Source: JANLYC01 sp963815445
Lineage (GTDB): Bacteria > Actinomycetota > Actinomycetes > Propionibacteriales > Nocardioidaceae
NCBI GenBank assembly: GCA_963815445.1
Contig: CAWFGV010000011.1
Span: forward strand, 992,001 to 1,056,000
Direction of reading: 5' to 3'
Length of the DNA stretch: 64,000 bases
The position numbers and the translations under genes are program-made. The notes below the pieces were generated by a model that saw only the letters and a program-made list of their open reading frames with translations, was not told the origin of the DNA and did no database searches. Shown in pieces: positions 1-9,616 of the stretch (position 1 is the stretch's first letter; every line of letters begins with the position of its first letter).

Positions 1-617
1 TCGAGCGGCAGCACCTTGGCCGCGAGGCTGCGCAGCATGGTGCTGTGATCGCCGCCCGGCAGGTCGGTGCGTCCGATGGACCCGGCGAACAGCAGGTCAC
101 CGGAGAACATCACCTCCGGCACGGCCTCGGGTCCGTCGTACGGAGCGCGAAACGTGACCGAGCCGGCCGTGTGCCCGGGAGTGTGGTCGACGAGAAACTC
201 GAGCCCCGCCAGGGTGAGGGTCGTCGCGTCGGTCAGTTCGCGCAGGTCGTCGGGTTCGGTGAACGTGTGGTTGCCGCCAAGCATCTCAGCGAGCATCGCC
301 GCTGTCTCCGGCGAGATGCCTGCACCGGGATCGGTCAGCAGATGGCGGTCGGCCGGATGGATGTACGCCGTGGCGTCGTACGCCCCCGCCACAGGCGTGA
401 CCGACCAGATGTGGTCGATGTGCCCATGCGTCATCAGCACCGCTGCCGGTCGGAGGCGGTGCTCGCGAACCACGTCGGCGACCCCTTGGGCAGCTTCGTA
501 GCCCGGGTCGACGACCACACACTCCTCGCCGGGGCCGGACGCCACGACGTAGCAGTTCGTCCCCCAAGGCCCTGCGGGGAACCCGGCGATGAGCACGGCC
601 GCACCCCTTCCCTCCAT
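1..617 (-). CDS. MBL-fold metallo-hydrolase (glyoxalase II-like), C-terminus cut by window edge
   Basis: The protein carries the metallo-beta-lactamase signature THGHIDH followed by a later DHTPGHT histidine and an FSGDLLF aspartate, the usual order of zinc ligands in small GloB-like hydrolases. It runs off the left edge, so the last part is missing. Start: ATG at 617 and GTG at 596 are in frame; the purine-rich GAGGGAAGGGG lies between them and favours the GTG. In many actinobacteria this gene sits beside a peptidyl-prolyl isomerase and relA, as here. The substrate cannot be told from sequence; a thioester or glyoxalase-type hydrolase is likely. Confidence 0.85.
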   Translation of the reverse strand, partial: MEGRGAAVLIAGFPAGPWGTNCYVVASGPGEECVVVDPGYEAAQGVADVVREHRLRPAAVLMTHGHIDHIWSVTPVAGAYDATAYIHPADRHLLTDPGAGISPETAAMLAEMLGGNHTFTEPDDLRELTDATTLTLAGLEFLVDHTPGHTAGSVTFRAPYDGPEAVPEVMFSGDLLFAGSIGRTDLPGGDHSTMLRSLAAKVLPL

Positions 618-791
618 GTCCGCTGATTCCCGCTGTCCGCGAGCCAAGGCAGCCTATCGAGCGAGCGGCCGTGGTCCGCGCCCGCTCCCCGCGGAGCAGC
701 AACACATTGGTCTCGATCGGCACGGCGTGCACGGCCCCTGCGAGCGTCCTCTTAGACTGGTCCACCGGTCGTCCGGGTCGCGGAGGTACGT

Positions 792-1130
792 GTGGTTACG
801 AGCAAGCGGCGTCAGCGTCAGCTGGCGCGCGCCAAGTGGCAGCGTCAGCAGGTCCGACGCGTGCGGATGGCAAGCCGTCAGCGCAAGATCTCCGTGGTGG
901 TCGGTGTCGTCGTCGGTGTCGTGGTCGTCGTGCTGCTCGGCTGGTTCGTCAAGAACATCATCTCGGACGAGAACTCGCGCTCGCCGCAGTCACCGGCGGT
1001 TCCGACCGACAGCTTCAGCACCAGCATGCCGACACCGTCGCAGAACACCGGCAGCACACCCGCGACGAAGCCCACGACGCCGGCGCCGACGAAGTCGACG
1101 AAGAAGCCATCCACGACCGGGGGAAACTGA
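792..1130 (+). CDS. Short membrane-anchored protein, probable cyclophilin gene lacking its catalytic domain
   Basis: 112 residues: a basic N-terminus rich in Arg, Gln and Lys (about residues 4-32), one strongly hydrophobic valine-rich helix (about 33-54), then a Ser/Thr/Pro/Lys-rich extracytoplasmic tail ending TTGGN. The basic head plus single membrane helix is the usual N-terminus of the actinobacterial membrane-bound peptidyl-prolyl isomerase found between the MBL hydrolase and relA, but no cyclophilin domain follows. The stop overlaps the next start by one base (TGATG), so the two genes look translationally coupled. Either the isomerase domain was lost or this is an independent small anchored protein; no enzymatic role can be supported. 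Confidence 0.7.
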   Translation: MVTSKRRQRQLARAKWQRQQVRRVRMASRQRKISVVVGVVVGVVVVVLLGWFVKNIISDENSRSPQSPAVPTDSFSTSMPTPSQNTGSTPATKPTTPAPTKSTKKPSTTGGN

Positions 1131-2371
1131 TGACCGAGGCACCCGAGCCCGCCGAGTTCGGCCGGGTCGACGACGACGGAACCGTGTACGTCAGGACCGC
1201 CGACGGCGAGCGCGTGGTGGGACAGTGGCCCGACGGCGACCCGGAGGCCGCGCTCACCTTCTACCGGAACCGCTACGACGGACTCGTCGTGGAGGTCGAC
1301 CTGCTGGAGCAGCGCATCGCAGCAGGCTCGCTGACGCCTGAAGACGCCAGCGCCACGGTCAAGAAGGTGCGCGCACTCGTGGTCGAAGCGCAGGCGGTCG
1401 GCGACCTCGCCGGCCTCGTGGCACGGCTCGACGCCTTGGGCCCGGTCATCTCGGCACGACGCGAGGTTCGTCGGGCCGAACGCGCGGCCAAGGCGGACGA
1501 AGCCAAGCGCGAGAAGCACCGCATCGCCGAGGAGGCCGAACGCCTTGCCGTCGGCAGCGACTGGCGCAACGGCGCCAACCGGCTGCGCGACCTGCTGGCG
1601 TCGTGGAAGGCGCTACCACGCATCGACAAGCCCAGCGACGACGAGCTGTGGCACCGTTTCTCGTCCGCCCGTACGACGTACACGCGGCGGCGCAAGCAGC
1701 ACTTCGCGGAGCTGAACGAGCGTCGTGACGGCGCTCGAGTGATCAAGGAGAAGCTCGTCGTCGAGGCGGAGTCGCTGGCCGACTCGACCGACTGGGCGGC
1801 CACCGCACGCGCCTACCGCGATCTGATGGCCACCTGGAAGGCCGCCGGCCCGGCTCAGAAGGAGGTTGACGACGCGCTCTGGAAGCGGTTCCGCGACGCG
1901 CAGGACACGTTCTTCGGTGCCCGTGACGCGGCCAACACCGCACTCGACCAGGAGTACGCCGCCAACGCGGACGTCAAGCGCGGTCTGCTTGTGCAGGCCG
2001 AGGCCCTGCTGCCCATCCAGGACCACAGCAGAGCACGCGAACAGTTCCGCCAGCTGGCCGAGAAGTGGGATGCGGCGGGCAAGGTGCCGCGGCAGGACAT
2101 GAAGGACCTCGAGGGCCGCTTCAAGAAGGTCGAGCAGGCCGTCCGCGGTGCCGAGGACGACCAGTGGCGGCGCAGCAACCCGGAGGCATATGCCCGGGCG
2201 TCCGACACCGTCGCACAGCTCGAGACGTCGATCGCATCTCTTCAGACCAAGCTCGAGAAGGCGGAGGCTGCCGGCAAGAGCACGGCGGCCGCGCAGGCGA
2301 AGGCTGACATCGAGGCCCGCCAGTCCTGGCTCGACGAAGCCCGCAAGGCCCTGGCCGAGTTCTCCTCCTGA
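1130..2371 (+). CDS. DUF349 domain-containing protein
   Basis: 413 residues, charged and largely helical. After an N-terminal segment of about 130 residues come at least three DUF349-type repeats, each with the pattern W-x-x-A-x-x-x-R-D-L-x-x-x-W-K followed by D-x-x-L-W-x-R-F, for example LRDLLASWKALP and YRDLMATWKAAGP. The final 60 residues form a probable coiled coil rich in Ala, Glu and Lys. ATG at 1130 is chosen because it overlaps the preceding stop and the conserved text starts there. The biochemical function of DUF349 proteins is not established; the location beside relA is conserved in this lineage. Cytoplasmic. Confidence 0.85.
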   Translation: MTEAPEPAEFGRVDDDGTVYVRTADGERVVGQWPDGDPEAALTFYRNRYDGLVVEVDLLEQRIAAGSLTPEDASATVKKVRALVVEAQAVGDLAGLVARLDALGPVISARREVRRAERAAKADEAKREKHRIAEEAERLAVGSDWRNGANRLRDLLASWKALPRIDKPSDDELWHRFSSARTTYTRRRKQHFAELNERRDGARVIKEKLVVEAESLADSTDWAATARAYRDLMATWKAAGPAQKEVDDALWKRFRDAQDTFFGARDAANTALDQEYAANADVKRGLLVQAEALLPIQDHSRAREQFRQLAEKWDAAGKVPRQDMKDLEGRFKKVEQAVRGAEDDQWRRSNPEAYARASDTVAQLETSIASLQTKLEKAEAAGKSTAAAQAKADIEARQSWLDEARKALAEFSS

Positions 2372-2531
2372 TCAAGGGTTGTCCGCGTCGATCACGCGGA
2401 TGAGCTGCCAGGCGGCGGAAGCCCAGATGGCCGCGGCGCGCAGAAGAAGGTAAGCGAGCTCCCCGCGCTTGTCCACAGTGCCGGCGCTCGCCTCTTGCTG
2501 ACTGTCGGCCTGCCGTCGTATATTCGAACGT

Positions 2532-3675
2532 ATGAGCGAACAGATGGTGGAGCGGGAGACAGGTCCGTCGATGGGCCGCGTCACCGACACCGTCGAGCTG
2601 GTCGAGTGGCGGACCCACCAAGACGCCATGGCGGCCCGGTTGGAACACATCGCCGCCGTCGAACGCCGGATCGCCGCCCTGCAGGCCGACCAGCTGGAGC
2701 TCACGGCGTCGTTCCTGACCGACCGGCTCGCGTTCGACCAGGCGCACGGGTTCGCCTGCGACCACGCCCAGTACCGCGGCATGGTCGCAGAGATCGCGAT
2801 CGCCAAAGGCGTCTCGGTCATCACCGCCGGGGCATTCCTCGACGACGCCTGGACACTCACCACGAACCTTCCGGCCACGATGACGGCCCTGCGCACCGGC
2901 CGCATCAACCTGTCCGCGGCCCGGGCCATCGCCCACGAGACCTGCGTGCTCGACGACCCCACCGTGCTGGCGCTGGCCGACCGGGTCATCGCCGCCGACG
3001 CCGAAGACGTCCTACCCGGCAAGGTCCGCGCCCTGGCCGAGACCCGCGTGACCCAGATCGACCCCGACGCCGCCCAACGCCGACGCGTCCGCGAGCAAAC
3101 CGACCAACACCTACAGCTCCACCCCGCCGGATCCGGCATGGCCTGGCTGAACGCCTACCTCCCCGCCGAGCACGCCGTCGCCGCCTACAACGCCGTACAC
3201 GACCACGCCCGCAGCCGCTACGCCGCCGGCGACCGCAGCGACGCCAACAGCACCGTGTCCCAGCTGATGTGCGACACCCTCGTGCAACGCCTGCGACCGG
3301 CACCACCACGGACGCCAATGCGCCTCGCCCAGATCCACGATCATCATGACCGACACCACCCTGCTCGGCCACAGCAACGACCCCGCCCACCTCATCGGCG
3401 GCCAGGGCCTCTCCACCAACTGCCACACCACCCGCCAAGACCCCCGCATGCAAGTCCACCAAGACCCGACCACCACCGTCATCACCTGGACCACCCCCAG
3501 CGGCCTCACCTACAACACCCTCCCACCACCCGCCCACACACCCGGCCTCACCCACCGACAACGCAACCTCCGCAAACAACTCCTCCACCCACCACCATCC
3601 ACACTCGCCACACTCGAACAACACCTCACCCACCACCTCATCACCCACCTCCGCACCACCCAACGCAGATGCTGA
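2532..3675 (+). pseudogene. DUF222/HNH endonuclease gene, frameshifted and missing the HNH core
   Basis: Residues 1 to about 268 match the DUF222 helical domain that precedes an HNH nuclease in a large actinobacterial family. At 3330-3348 the sequence reads CAG ATC CAC g ATC ATC ATG: one extra G at 3339 moves the reading frame. In the shifted frame the typical continuation follows (MTDTTLLGHSNDPAHLIGG), then jumps at once to the family's C-terminal part (QGLSTNCHTTRQDPRM, then a WTTPSGLTY segment) and stops at 3675. The roughly 100 residues between, which hold the HNH catalytic histidines, are absent. The gene is therefore broken twice, by an indel and by an internal deletion. Read without the shift, the tail is His/Pro-rich nonsense to 3689. 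Confidence 0.85.
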
Positions 3676-3740
3676 GGGAGTGGAGCTGACAGACCCGCAG
3701 AGAACATCGCAGGTCGCCGCCTGCGCGGCGCGGGGGCGGG

Positions 3741-6050
3741 CTACTGCGTCACGCGGTAGGCGTCAAAGACGCCGTCAACCGTGCGGACGGCCTTGAGGAC
3801 GTGGCCGAGGTGCGTGGGGTCGGCCATCTCGAAGGTGAAGCGGCTCTTGGCGATCCGGTCGCGGGTGGTCGCGACGGAAGCCGACAAGATGTTGACATGG
3901 ACGTCGGACAGCACGCGGGTGATGTCGGACAGCAGCCGGGCCCGGTCGAGCGCCTCGACCTGGATCGCCACGAGGAACATCGACTGCGCTGTCGGTGCCC
4001 ACTCGACCTCGACCATGCGGCCCTCCTGCGACGAGAGGCTCGCAACGTTGGTGCAGTCACCGCGGTGGACCGACACTCCGGCGCCGCGGGTCACGAAGCC
4101 GACGATGTCGTCGCCCGGCACCGGCGTGCAGCAACGCGCCAGCTTGACCCATACGTCGGTGATGCCCTTGACGATCACGCCGGCATCGCCGCGCGGTGAG
4201 CGCTTGCGGCGTTCACGCTCGGTCGTGATCTTGACCGTTTCGGCGGCCTCGTCAGCCGCCGCGTCGTCGCCGCCGAACAGCTCGAGGATCCGGCGTACGA
4301 CTGTCTGCGCGGTCGTGTTGCCCTCCCCCACCGCGGCGTACAACGCGGTGACGTCGGGATGGTGGAGGTCGGAGGCGACCGCTGCCAGCGTGTCGTGGGT
4401 CAGCATGCGTTGCAGCGGCAGGCCTTCGCGGCGCATGAACCGGGCAATGGCCTCCTTGCCCTGCTCGATGGCTTCTTCGCGACGCTCCTTGGTGAAGAAC
4501 TGCTTGATCTTGTTGCGGGCGCGTGGGCTGCGCACGAACGTCAGCCAGTCGCGGCTCGGACCGGCGGTCTGCGCCTTGGAGGTGAAGACCTCGACGACGT
4601 CGCCGTTGTCGAGCTCGGACTCGAGCGGCACCAACCGTCCGTTGACGCGAGCGCCGATGCACCGGTGTCCGACCTCGGTGTGGATGGCGTACGCGAAGTC
4701 GACCGGCGTGGACCCGGTCGGCAGCGCGATCACCTCACCGCGCGGCGTGAAGACGTAGACCTCGGCGGAGTTGATCTCGAACCTCAGGGAGTCCAGGAAC
4801 TCGCCTGGATCCTCGGTCTCGCGCTGCCAGTCCATGAGCTGGCGGACCCAGGTCATGTCTCCGGAACCCTCGTTCGCGGAGCTGCGGTCGGTGTCGATCC
4901 CCGCCCGGCCGTCCTCCTTGTACTTCCAGTGCGCAGCGACGCCGTACTCGGCCCGACGATGCATGGCGAAAGTCCGGATCTGCAGCTCGACCGGCTTGCC
5001 TCCGGTACCGATGACCGTGGTGTGCAGTGACTGGTACATGTTGAACTTCGGCATCGCCACGAAGTCCTTGAACCGACCGGGCACCGGGTTCCACCGAGCA
5101 TGCAGCACCCCGAGCGCCGCATAGCAGTCGCGCAGGGTGTCGGTCAGGACGCGGATACCGACCAGGTCGTAGATGTCGGTGAACTCGCGGCCGCGGACGA
5201 TCATCTTCTGGTAGATCGAGTAGTAGTGCTTGGGGCGACCGGTGACCGAGGCCTTGATCTTCGCGCTCCGCAGGTCCTGCTGGACCTGGTCGATCACCGT
5301 GGCCAGGAACTCGTCGCGGGCCGGCGCTCGCTCGGCCACCAGCCGGACGATCTCGTCGTACACCTTGGGGTGCAAGGTGGCGAAGGAGAGGTCCTCGAGC
5401 TCCCACTTGATCGTGTTCATCCCGAGCCGGTGGGCCAACGGTGCGTAGATCTCGAGCGTCTCGCTGGCGATCCTCTCCTGGGTGGCCTGCCGCAGGAAAC
5501 GCAGCGTCCGCATGTTGTGGAGCCGGTCGGCGAGCTTGATCACCAGGACGCGGATGTCCTTGCTCATCGCCACGATCATCTTGCGGATGGTCTCGGCCTG
5601 CGCCGAGTCTCCGTAGCTGACCTTGTCGAGCTTGGTCACGCCGTCGACGAGCTGGGCGACCTCGTCGCCGAAGTCCAGCCGGACCTGGTCGAGCGTGTAG
5701 GGCGTGTCCTCGACGGTGTCGTGCAACAGCGAGGCGCACAGCGTGGGCGGGGTCATGCCGAGCTCGGCGAGGATCGTCGTGACCGCGAGCGGGTGGGTGA
5801 TGTACGGGTCGCCGCTGCGACGGGTCTGACCGTGATGGTGCAGCTCCGCGGTCTTGTAGGCCTTCTCGATGATCGCCAGGTCGGCTTTGGGGTGGGTGCC
5901 GCGGACGATGGTGAAGAGGGGCTCGAGGACGGGCTCGGACCCGCTCGTACGACCGATCCGGGCCAGCCGGGTGCGCATCCTGGTCGGTGCCGCCGTGCTC
6001 TCGCTGGCTACCGGATCGTCCGTGGTGGGAACGAGAACCTCGTCGGCCAC
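3741..6050 (-). CDS. relA: Bifunctional (p)ppGpp synthetase/hydrolase RelA/SpoT (Rel)
   Basis: 769 residues, normal for actinobacterial Rel. Order seen: HD hydrolase domain (about 65-195; metal-binding His-Asp pair at H110-D111 in LLHDTVEDT), RelA/SpoT synthetase domain (about 235-365; RPKHYYSIYQK and LVGIRVL), TGS domain (about 430-490, VYVFTPRGEVIALP), a Cys-containing linker (ARCCTPVPGDDIVGFVTRG) and a C-terminal ACT domain. Known role: it makes and destroys the alarmone (p)ppGpp from GTP/GDP and ATP during amino-acid starvation. The intact HD motif argues that both activities are kept. It lies 81 bp downstream of apt on the same strand, the usual order in actinobacteria. Confidence 0.97.
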   Translation of the reverse strand: MADEVLVPTTDDPVASESTAAPTRMRTRLARIGRTSGSEPVLEPLFTIVRGTHPKADLAIIEKAYKTAELHHHGQTRRSGDPYITHPLAVTTILAELGMTPPTLCASLLHDTVEDTPYTLDQVRLDFGDEVAQLVDGVTKLDKVSYGDSAQAETIRKMIVAMSKDIRVLVIKLADRLHNMRTLRFLRQATQERIASETLEIYAPLAHRLGMNTIKWELEDLSFATLHPKVYDEIVRLVAERAPARDEFLATVIDQVQQDLRSAKIKASVTGRPKHYYSIYQKMIVRGREFTDIYDLVGIRVLTDTLRDCYAALGVLHARWNPVPGRFKDFVAMPKFNMYQSLHTTVIGTGGKPVELQIRTFAMHRRAEYGVAAHWKYKEDGRAGIDTDRSSANEGSGDMTWVRQLMDWQRETEDPGEFLDSLRFEINSAEVYVFTPRGEVIALPTGSTPVDFAYAIHTEVGHRCIGARVNGRLVPLESELDNGDVVEVFTSKAQTAGPSRDWLTFVRSPRARNKIKQFFTKERREEAIEQGKEAIARFMRREGLPLQRMLTHDTLAAVASDLHHPDVTALYAAVGEGNTTAQTVVRRILELFGGDDAAADEAAETVKITTERERRKRSPRGDAGVIVKGITDVWVKLARCCTPVPGDDIVGFVTRGAGVSVHRGDCTNVASLSSQEGRMVEVEWAPTAQSMFLVAIQVEALDRARLLSDITRVLSDVHVNILSASVATTRDRIAKSRFTFEMADPTHLGHVLKAVRTVDGVFDAYRVTQ

Positions 6051-6131
6051 GCAGTGCTCCTGCCCATGCGCTGTGTCGTGCTGTCCGAGAGCTCAGTCTA
6101 CGGGGTGGCCGGCCCCGGTGAGAACGGTTGG

Positions 6132-6686
6132 TCAGGCGATCATGAGCGAGTTCAGAGCCCGCCCGACAAGCCGGTCGCGGCCATGCAGGAACCCCAGCTC
6201 GATGAGGACGGCGACGCCGGCCACATGGGCGCCACTGCGCTCGACGAGTGCCATCGTCGCCACGGCAGTCCCGCCGGTGGCCAGCACGTCGTCGATGACG
6301 AGGACTCGCTCACCCGGTGCGAAGGCGTCCTGGTGGACCTCGAGAGTCGCCTCGCCGTACTCCAGCGCGTAGGACTCATGGTGGGTCGCGCCCGGAAGCT
6401 TGCCCTCCTTGCGCACGGGGACGAACCCAGCCCCCAACAACAGGGCGACGGGTGCGCCCAGGATGAAGCCTCTGGCTTCGATCCCGACGACCTTGTCGAC
6501 CACTACCCGTCCGGCCTCGTCACGACCGGAGGCGGCCAACGCCTCGACCACCAGCGTGAACGCCTCGTGGTCCGCGAGCAGCGGAGCGATGTCCTTGAAG
6601 ACCACGCCCGGCTCCGGGAAGTCCGCCACGTCGCGGACGAGCGTCGACAGTACCTGCTGGAGATCAGCAGGGACCGGCGATGTCAC
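6132..6686 (-). CDS. apt: Adenine phosphoribosyltransferase
   Basis: 184 residues. The PRPP-binding motif VLVIDDVLATGGT, the PDFPKPGI-like segment DFPEPGVVFKDIAPLL and the GIEARGFILGAPVA segment are all present. The enzyme salvages adenine to AMP using PRPP in the cytosol. Its ATG overlaps the secF stop by four bases (ATGA, 6683-6686), so it is probably translated from the secD-secF mRNA, and relA follows downstream. This secF-apt-relA order is conserved across actinobacteria. Confidence 0.96.
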   Translation of the reverse strand: MTSPVPADLQQVLSTLVRDVADFPEPGVVFKDIAPLLADHEAFTLVVEALAASGRDEAGRVVVDKVVGIEARGFILGAPVALLLGAGFVPVRKEGKLPGATHHESYALEYGEATLEVHQDAFAPGERVLVIDDVLATGGTAVATMALVERSGAHVAGVAVLIELGFLHGRDRLVGRALNSLMIA

Positions 6687-7822
6687 CGCTTGCCGCGCCG
6701 GGATCGCGTCTGCCGCTTGGGCTGGGCGCGTTTGCTGGCGTTGCTACTCATCGGCCGCTCGACGCCCTTCGTGACGACGATCGGCGCCGGCGCCCCCTCC
6801 CCGGCTGTCTCACCGGCGGCAGCCACGGCCGGAGCGGCGTGGCGCTCGTCGGACGAGCGACGGGCGAAGACGCGTTTGGCCTGCGACTGCATCGCCGGTT
6901 CGCGCATCTTCAGCTGTGCGAGCAGCGGGGTAGCGATGAAGATCGACGAGTACGCACCGGCCGCCATACCGACGAAGAGCGCGAGCGCGAGGTCCTTCAG
7001 CGGACCGGAACCCAGCTGGAACGTACCGACGTAAAGGATGGCTCCGACCGGCAACAGCGCCGCAACCGAGGTGTTGATCGACCGGACCAGGGTCTGGTTG
7101 ACGGCCAGGTTGGCCGCCTCCGCATAGGTACGTCGGGTCGACGCGCCGATGTTGCGGGTGTTCTCGCGCACCTTGTCGAACACGACGACGGTGTCGTACA
7201 GCGAGTACCCGAGGATCGTGAGCAGGCCGGTGACGGTCGCCGGGGTGACCTCGAATCCGGTCAGCGAATAGACGCCGATGGTGATGGTCAGGTCGTGCGC
7301 GAGGGCGACGATCGCCGCCGCAGACATCCGCCACTCGCGGAAGTACGCCCAGATGAAGATGACGACCAGGATCACGAAGACGACCAGTCCGGTGAGCGCC
7401 TTCTTGGCGATCGCCTGGCCCCACGTCGGACCGATCGAGGACGAGCTGACCTCGGTCGAGCCTTCCTTCGTCAGCGTCTGCGAGATGACGTTGATCTCAT
7501 CGAGGGTCAGTGGCTTGGTCTGCACCCGGACGGAGTCGTTGTTGGACGCCACGACGACCGGGTTCTGCGCTGCCGGGATACCGGTGTCGACCACGGCGGT
7601 CGAGATCCGCTCGACCTGCGCCGACGGGCTGGCGATGTTGGCTTGGAACTCCACGCCGCCGCGGAACTCCAGACCGAAGTTGAGTCCGCGCCAGACCATC
7701 GAGATCGCCACGATGGCCAGGATCGCCAACGAGATGAGGTACCAGGTCTTGCGACGATCGACGAACTCGATCTTCACCTTGCCCTGGTAGAGCGCGGCGC
7801 CGATCTGCGCGAACTTCGACAT
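6683..7822 (-). CDS. secF: Protein translocase subunit SecF
   Basis: 379 residues. N-terminal membrane helix at about 30-48, then a periplasm-side domain starting with the family motif LNFGLEFRGGVEFQ, then five more membrane helices with the conserved segment ILGYSLYDTVVVFDKVREN. The C-terminal 70 residues are a basic, low-complexity cytoplasmic tail ending RRGKR. SecF works with SecD to use the proton gradient to pull exported proteins out of SecYEG. ATG at 7822 overlaps the secD stop by one base. Confidence 0.96.
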   Translation of the reverse strand: MSKFAQIGAALYQGKVKIEFVDRRKTWYLISLAILAIVAISMVWRGLNFGLEFRGGVEFQANIASPSAQVERISTAVVDTGIPAAQNPVVVASNNDSVRVQTKPLTLDEINVISQTLTKEGSTEVSSSSIGPTWGQAIAKKALTGLVVFVILVVIFIWAYFREWRMSAAAIVALAHDLTITIGVYSLTGFEVTPATVTGLLTILGYSLYDTVVVFDKVRENTRNIGASTRRTYAEAANLAVNQTLVRSINTSVAALLPVGAILYVGTFQLGSGPLKDLALALFVGMAAGAYSSIFIATPLLAQLKMREPAMQSQAKRVFARRSSDERHAAPAVAAAGETAGEGAPAPIVVTKGVERPMSSNASKRAQPKRQTRSRRGKR

Positions 7823-9615
7823 CAGGCCTCCCCTCCCGTCGTGCGCGGAGACTTGGCCAGCGCAGGCATTCCGAGGTGCTGGCGGTCAAGACCCGACCAC
7901 TTGTGTCCCTGACCGAAGAACTTCGTACGCGCGAGCATCGTGACCATCGGCTTGGTGAAGAAGAACACGACGAAGATGTCGATGAACGTCGTCAGGCCGA
8001 GCGCGAACGCGAAGCCCTTCACGACGCCGATGGCGAAGATGAACAGCACCACTGCCGCGAGCATCGACACGCTGTCTGCGGCCAGGATCGTCATCCGCGC
8101 TCGCACCCAGCCGGTCTCGACCGACGTGCGGAGTGTTCGTCCGTCGCGTACCTCGTCGCGCAATCGCTCGAAGTACACGATGAAGGAGTCGGCGGTGATG
8201 CCGACCGCGACGATCAGGCCCGCGATACCCGGCAACGTCAACGTGAAGCCGTAGGCGTGCCCCAGCAGGAGCACGCACGCATAGGTGATGAGGCCTGCGA
8301 TGAGGAGCGAGGCGATCACGACGAGGCCGAGCCCGCGGTAGTACAGCATGCAGTAGATCACGACGAGGATGAGCCCGATGATGCCGGCGGCGATGCCGGC
8401 GTTGAGCTGGTTGCTGGCCAGCTGCGGCCCCTCGTCGGAGCGGCCCTGGACGATGAAGGACAACGGCAGCGCGCCGTACTTCAGGGAGTTCGCCAGGCTC
8501 TTGGCCGAGTCCTGGGTGAACCCGTTGCTTCCCCCGCCGGAGATCTCGGCTCGGCCTCCGACGATCGGCAGCTGGTTGGTCGGCGCCGAGAGAACCTTTC
8601 CGTCGAGCACGATGGCGAGCTGCTGGCCGGTGCCGGCGATCTTGCCGGTGACGTCACCGAACTGTTTGGAGCCCTGACCGTTGAACTCCACGTTGACGAC
8701 GTACTCGACGCCCTGGGACGGAATTCCGGAGCTGGCGTCCTTCACGTCGGTGCCCTCGACCATGGTGGGTCCGAGCAGGTACTTGTTGCCGGAGTCGTCG
8801 CAGGCCAGCAGCGGCTGGCTTGGGACGTCGATCTGCGGAGAAGGCTTCCCCAGCCCCGGGCACTGGAACTGTGAGAGCTTGACCAGCCAGTCCTGGGGCG
8901 GGTTCTGGGTCCAGGCGTACGGGTCGGTGATGTCCACGAGGTCCGGCGGCTGCAGGACGGTCGGCGGCCCGGTGGTGGGACCGCCCGTCGTCGTCGGGGA
9001 CGTCGGAGACGTCGTGCTGCCAGCCGTCGTCGGCTTCGTCGTGGTGTCCTCGAGCCACGGGGCGATCGCCCGGTTCTTGCTGGGACCGGTCGAGCTGCCC
9101 GGTTTCGAGCCCTTCGTGCCCTGGCTGAGTGTGGGCCCCGTGGACTGTGTCGTGGACGACGGGCCTTGGGTTGCTCCGCTGGTGGGAGCGGTCGTGGATG
9201 GGGCGGACGTCGTCGGCGCGGGCGCCGTGACCGGAGGAGTGCCCGGGATCTCCTGCGCCACCAGCCGGAACCTGAGCTGTGCCGTCGAGCCGATGGTGCG
9301 CTCGAGGTTCTTGTCGACCTTGCCCGGAATCTCGACGATGATGATGTCGCTGCCCTGGGTGGTCACCTGGGCCTCCGAGACACCGGCGCCGTTGACGCGA
9401 CTGCTGATGATGTCGACGGCCTGGTTGAGCTTGTCACTGGTGATCGAGCCGCCACCACTGGACTTGGCCTGCAACGTGATGCGCGTACCTCCCTGGAGGT
9501 CCAGGCCGAGCTTGGGCTTCCAGTTACCGATCGCCGCCGTGGCGCCGTACATCACCCCGATGACGAGGAGGAAGATGACGAGGGTCCGGCCTGGTCGTGA
9601 CGTCTTGGTCGCCAC
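7822..9615 (-). CDS. secD: Protein translocase subunit SecD
   Basis: 597 residues from GTG 9615; a GGGAG ribosome site lies nine bases upstream, and the yajC stop is two bases before. Features: first membrane helix, then PKLGLDLQGGTRI (SecD signature), a P1 domain, and five C-terminal membrane helices with GLTTFIDIFVVFF. About 130 residues of Thr/Ser/Pro/Gly-rich low-complexity sequence are inserted in the P1 region (after the EIPGTPPV segment), much longer than in E. coli SecD; such inserts are known in actinobacteria. Partner of SecF and YajC in the same operon. Confidence 0.95.
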   Translation of the reverse strand: MATKTSRPGRTLVIFLLVIGVMYGATAAIGNWKPKLGLDLQGGTRITLQAKSSGGGSITSDKLNQAVDIISSRVNGAGVSEAQVTTQGSDIIIVEIPGKVDKNLERTIGSTAQLRFRLVAQEIPGTPPVTAPAPTTSAPSTTAPTSGATQGPSSTTQSTGPTLSQGTKGSKPGSSTGPSKNRAIAPWLEDTTTKPTTAGSTTSPTSPTTTGGPTTGPPTVLQPPDLVDITDPYAWTQNPPQDWLVKLSQFQCPGLGKPSPQIDVPSQPLLACDDSGNKYLLGPTMVEGTDVKDASSGIPSQGVEYVVNVEFNGQGSKQFGDVTGKIAGTGQQLAIVLDGKVLSAPTNQLPIVGGRAEISGGGSNGFTQDSAKSLANSLKYGALPLSFIVQGRSDEGPQLASNQLNAGIAAGIIGLILVVIYCMLYYRGLGLVVIASLLIAGLITYACVLLLGHAYGFTLTLPGIAGLIVAVGITADSFIVYFERLRDEVRDGRTLRTSVETGWVRARMTILAADSVSMLAAVVLFIFAIGVVKGFAFALGLTTFIDIFVVFFFTKPMVTMLARTKFFGQGHKWSGLDRQHLGMPALAKSPRTTGGEA

Positions 9616-9616
9616 G

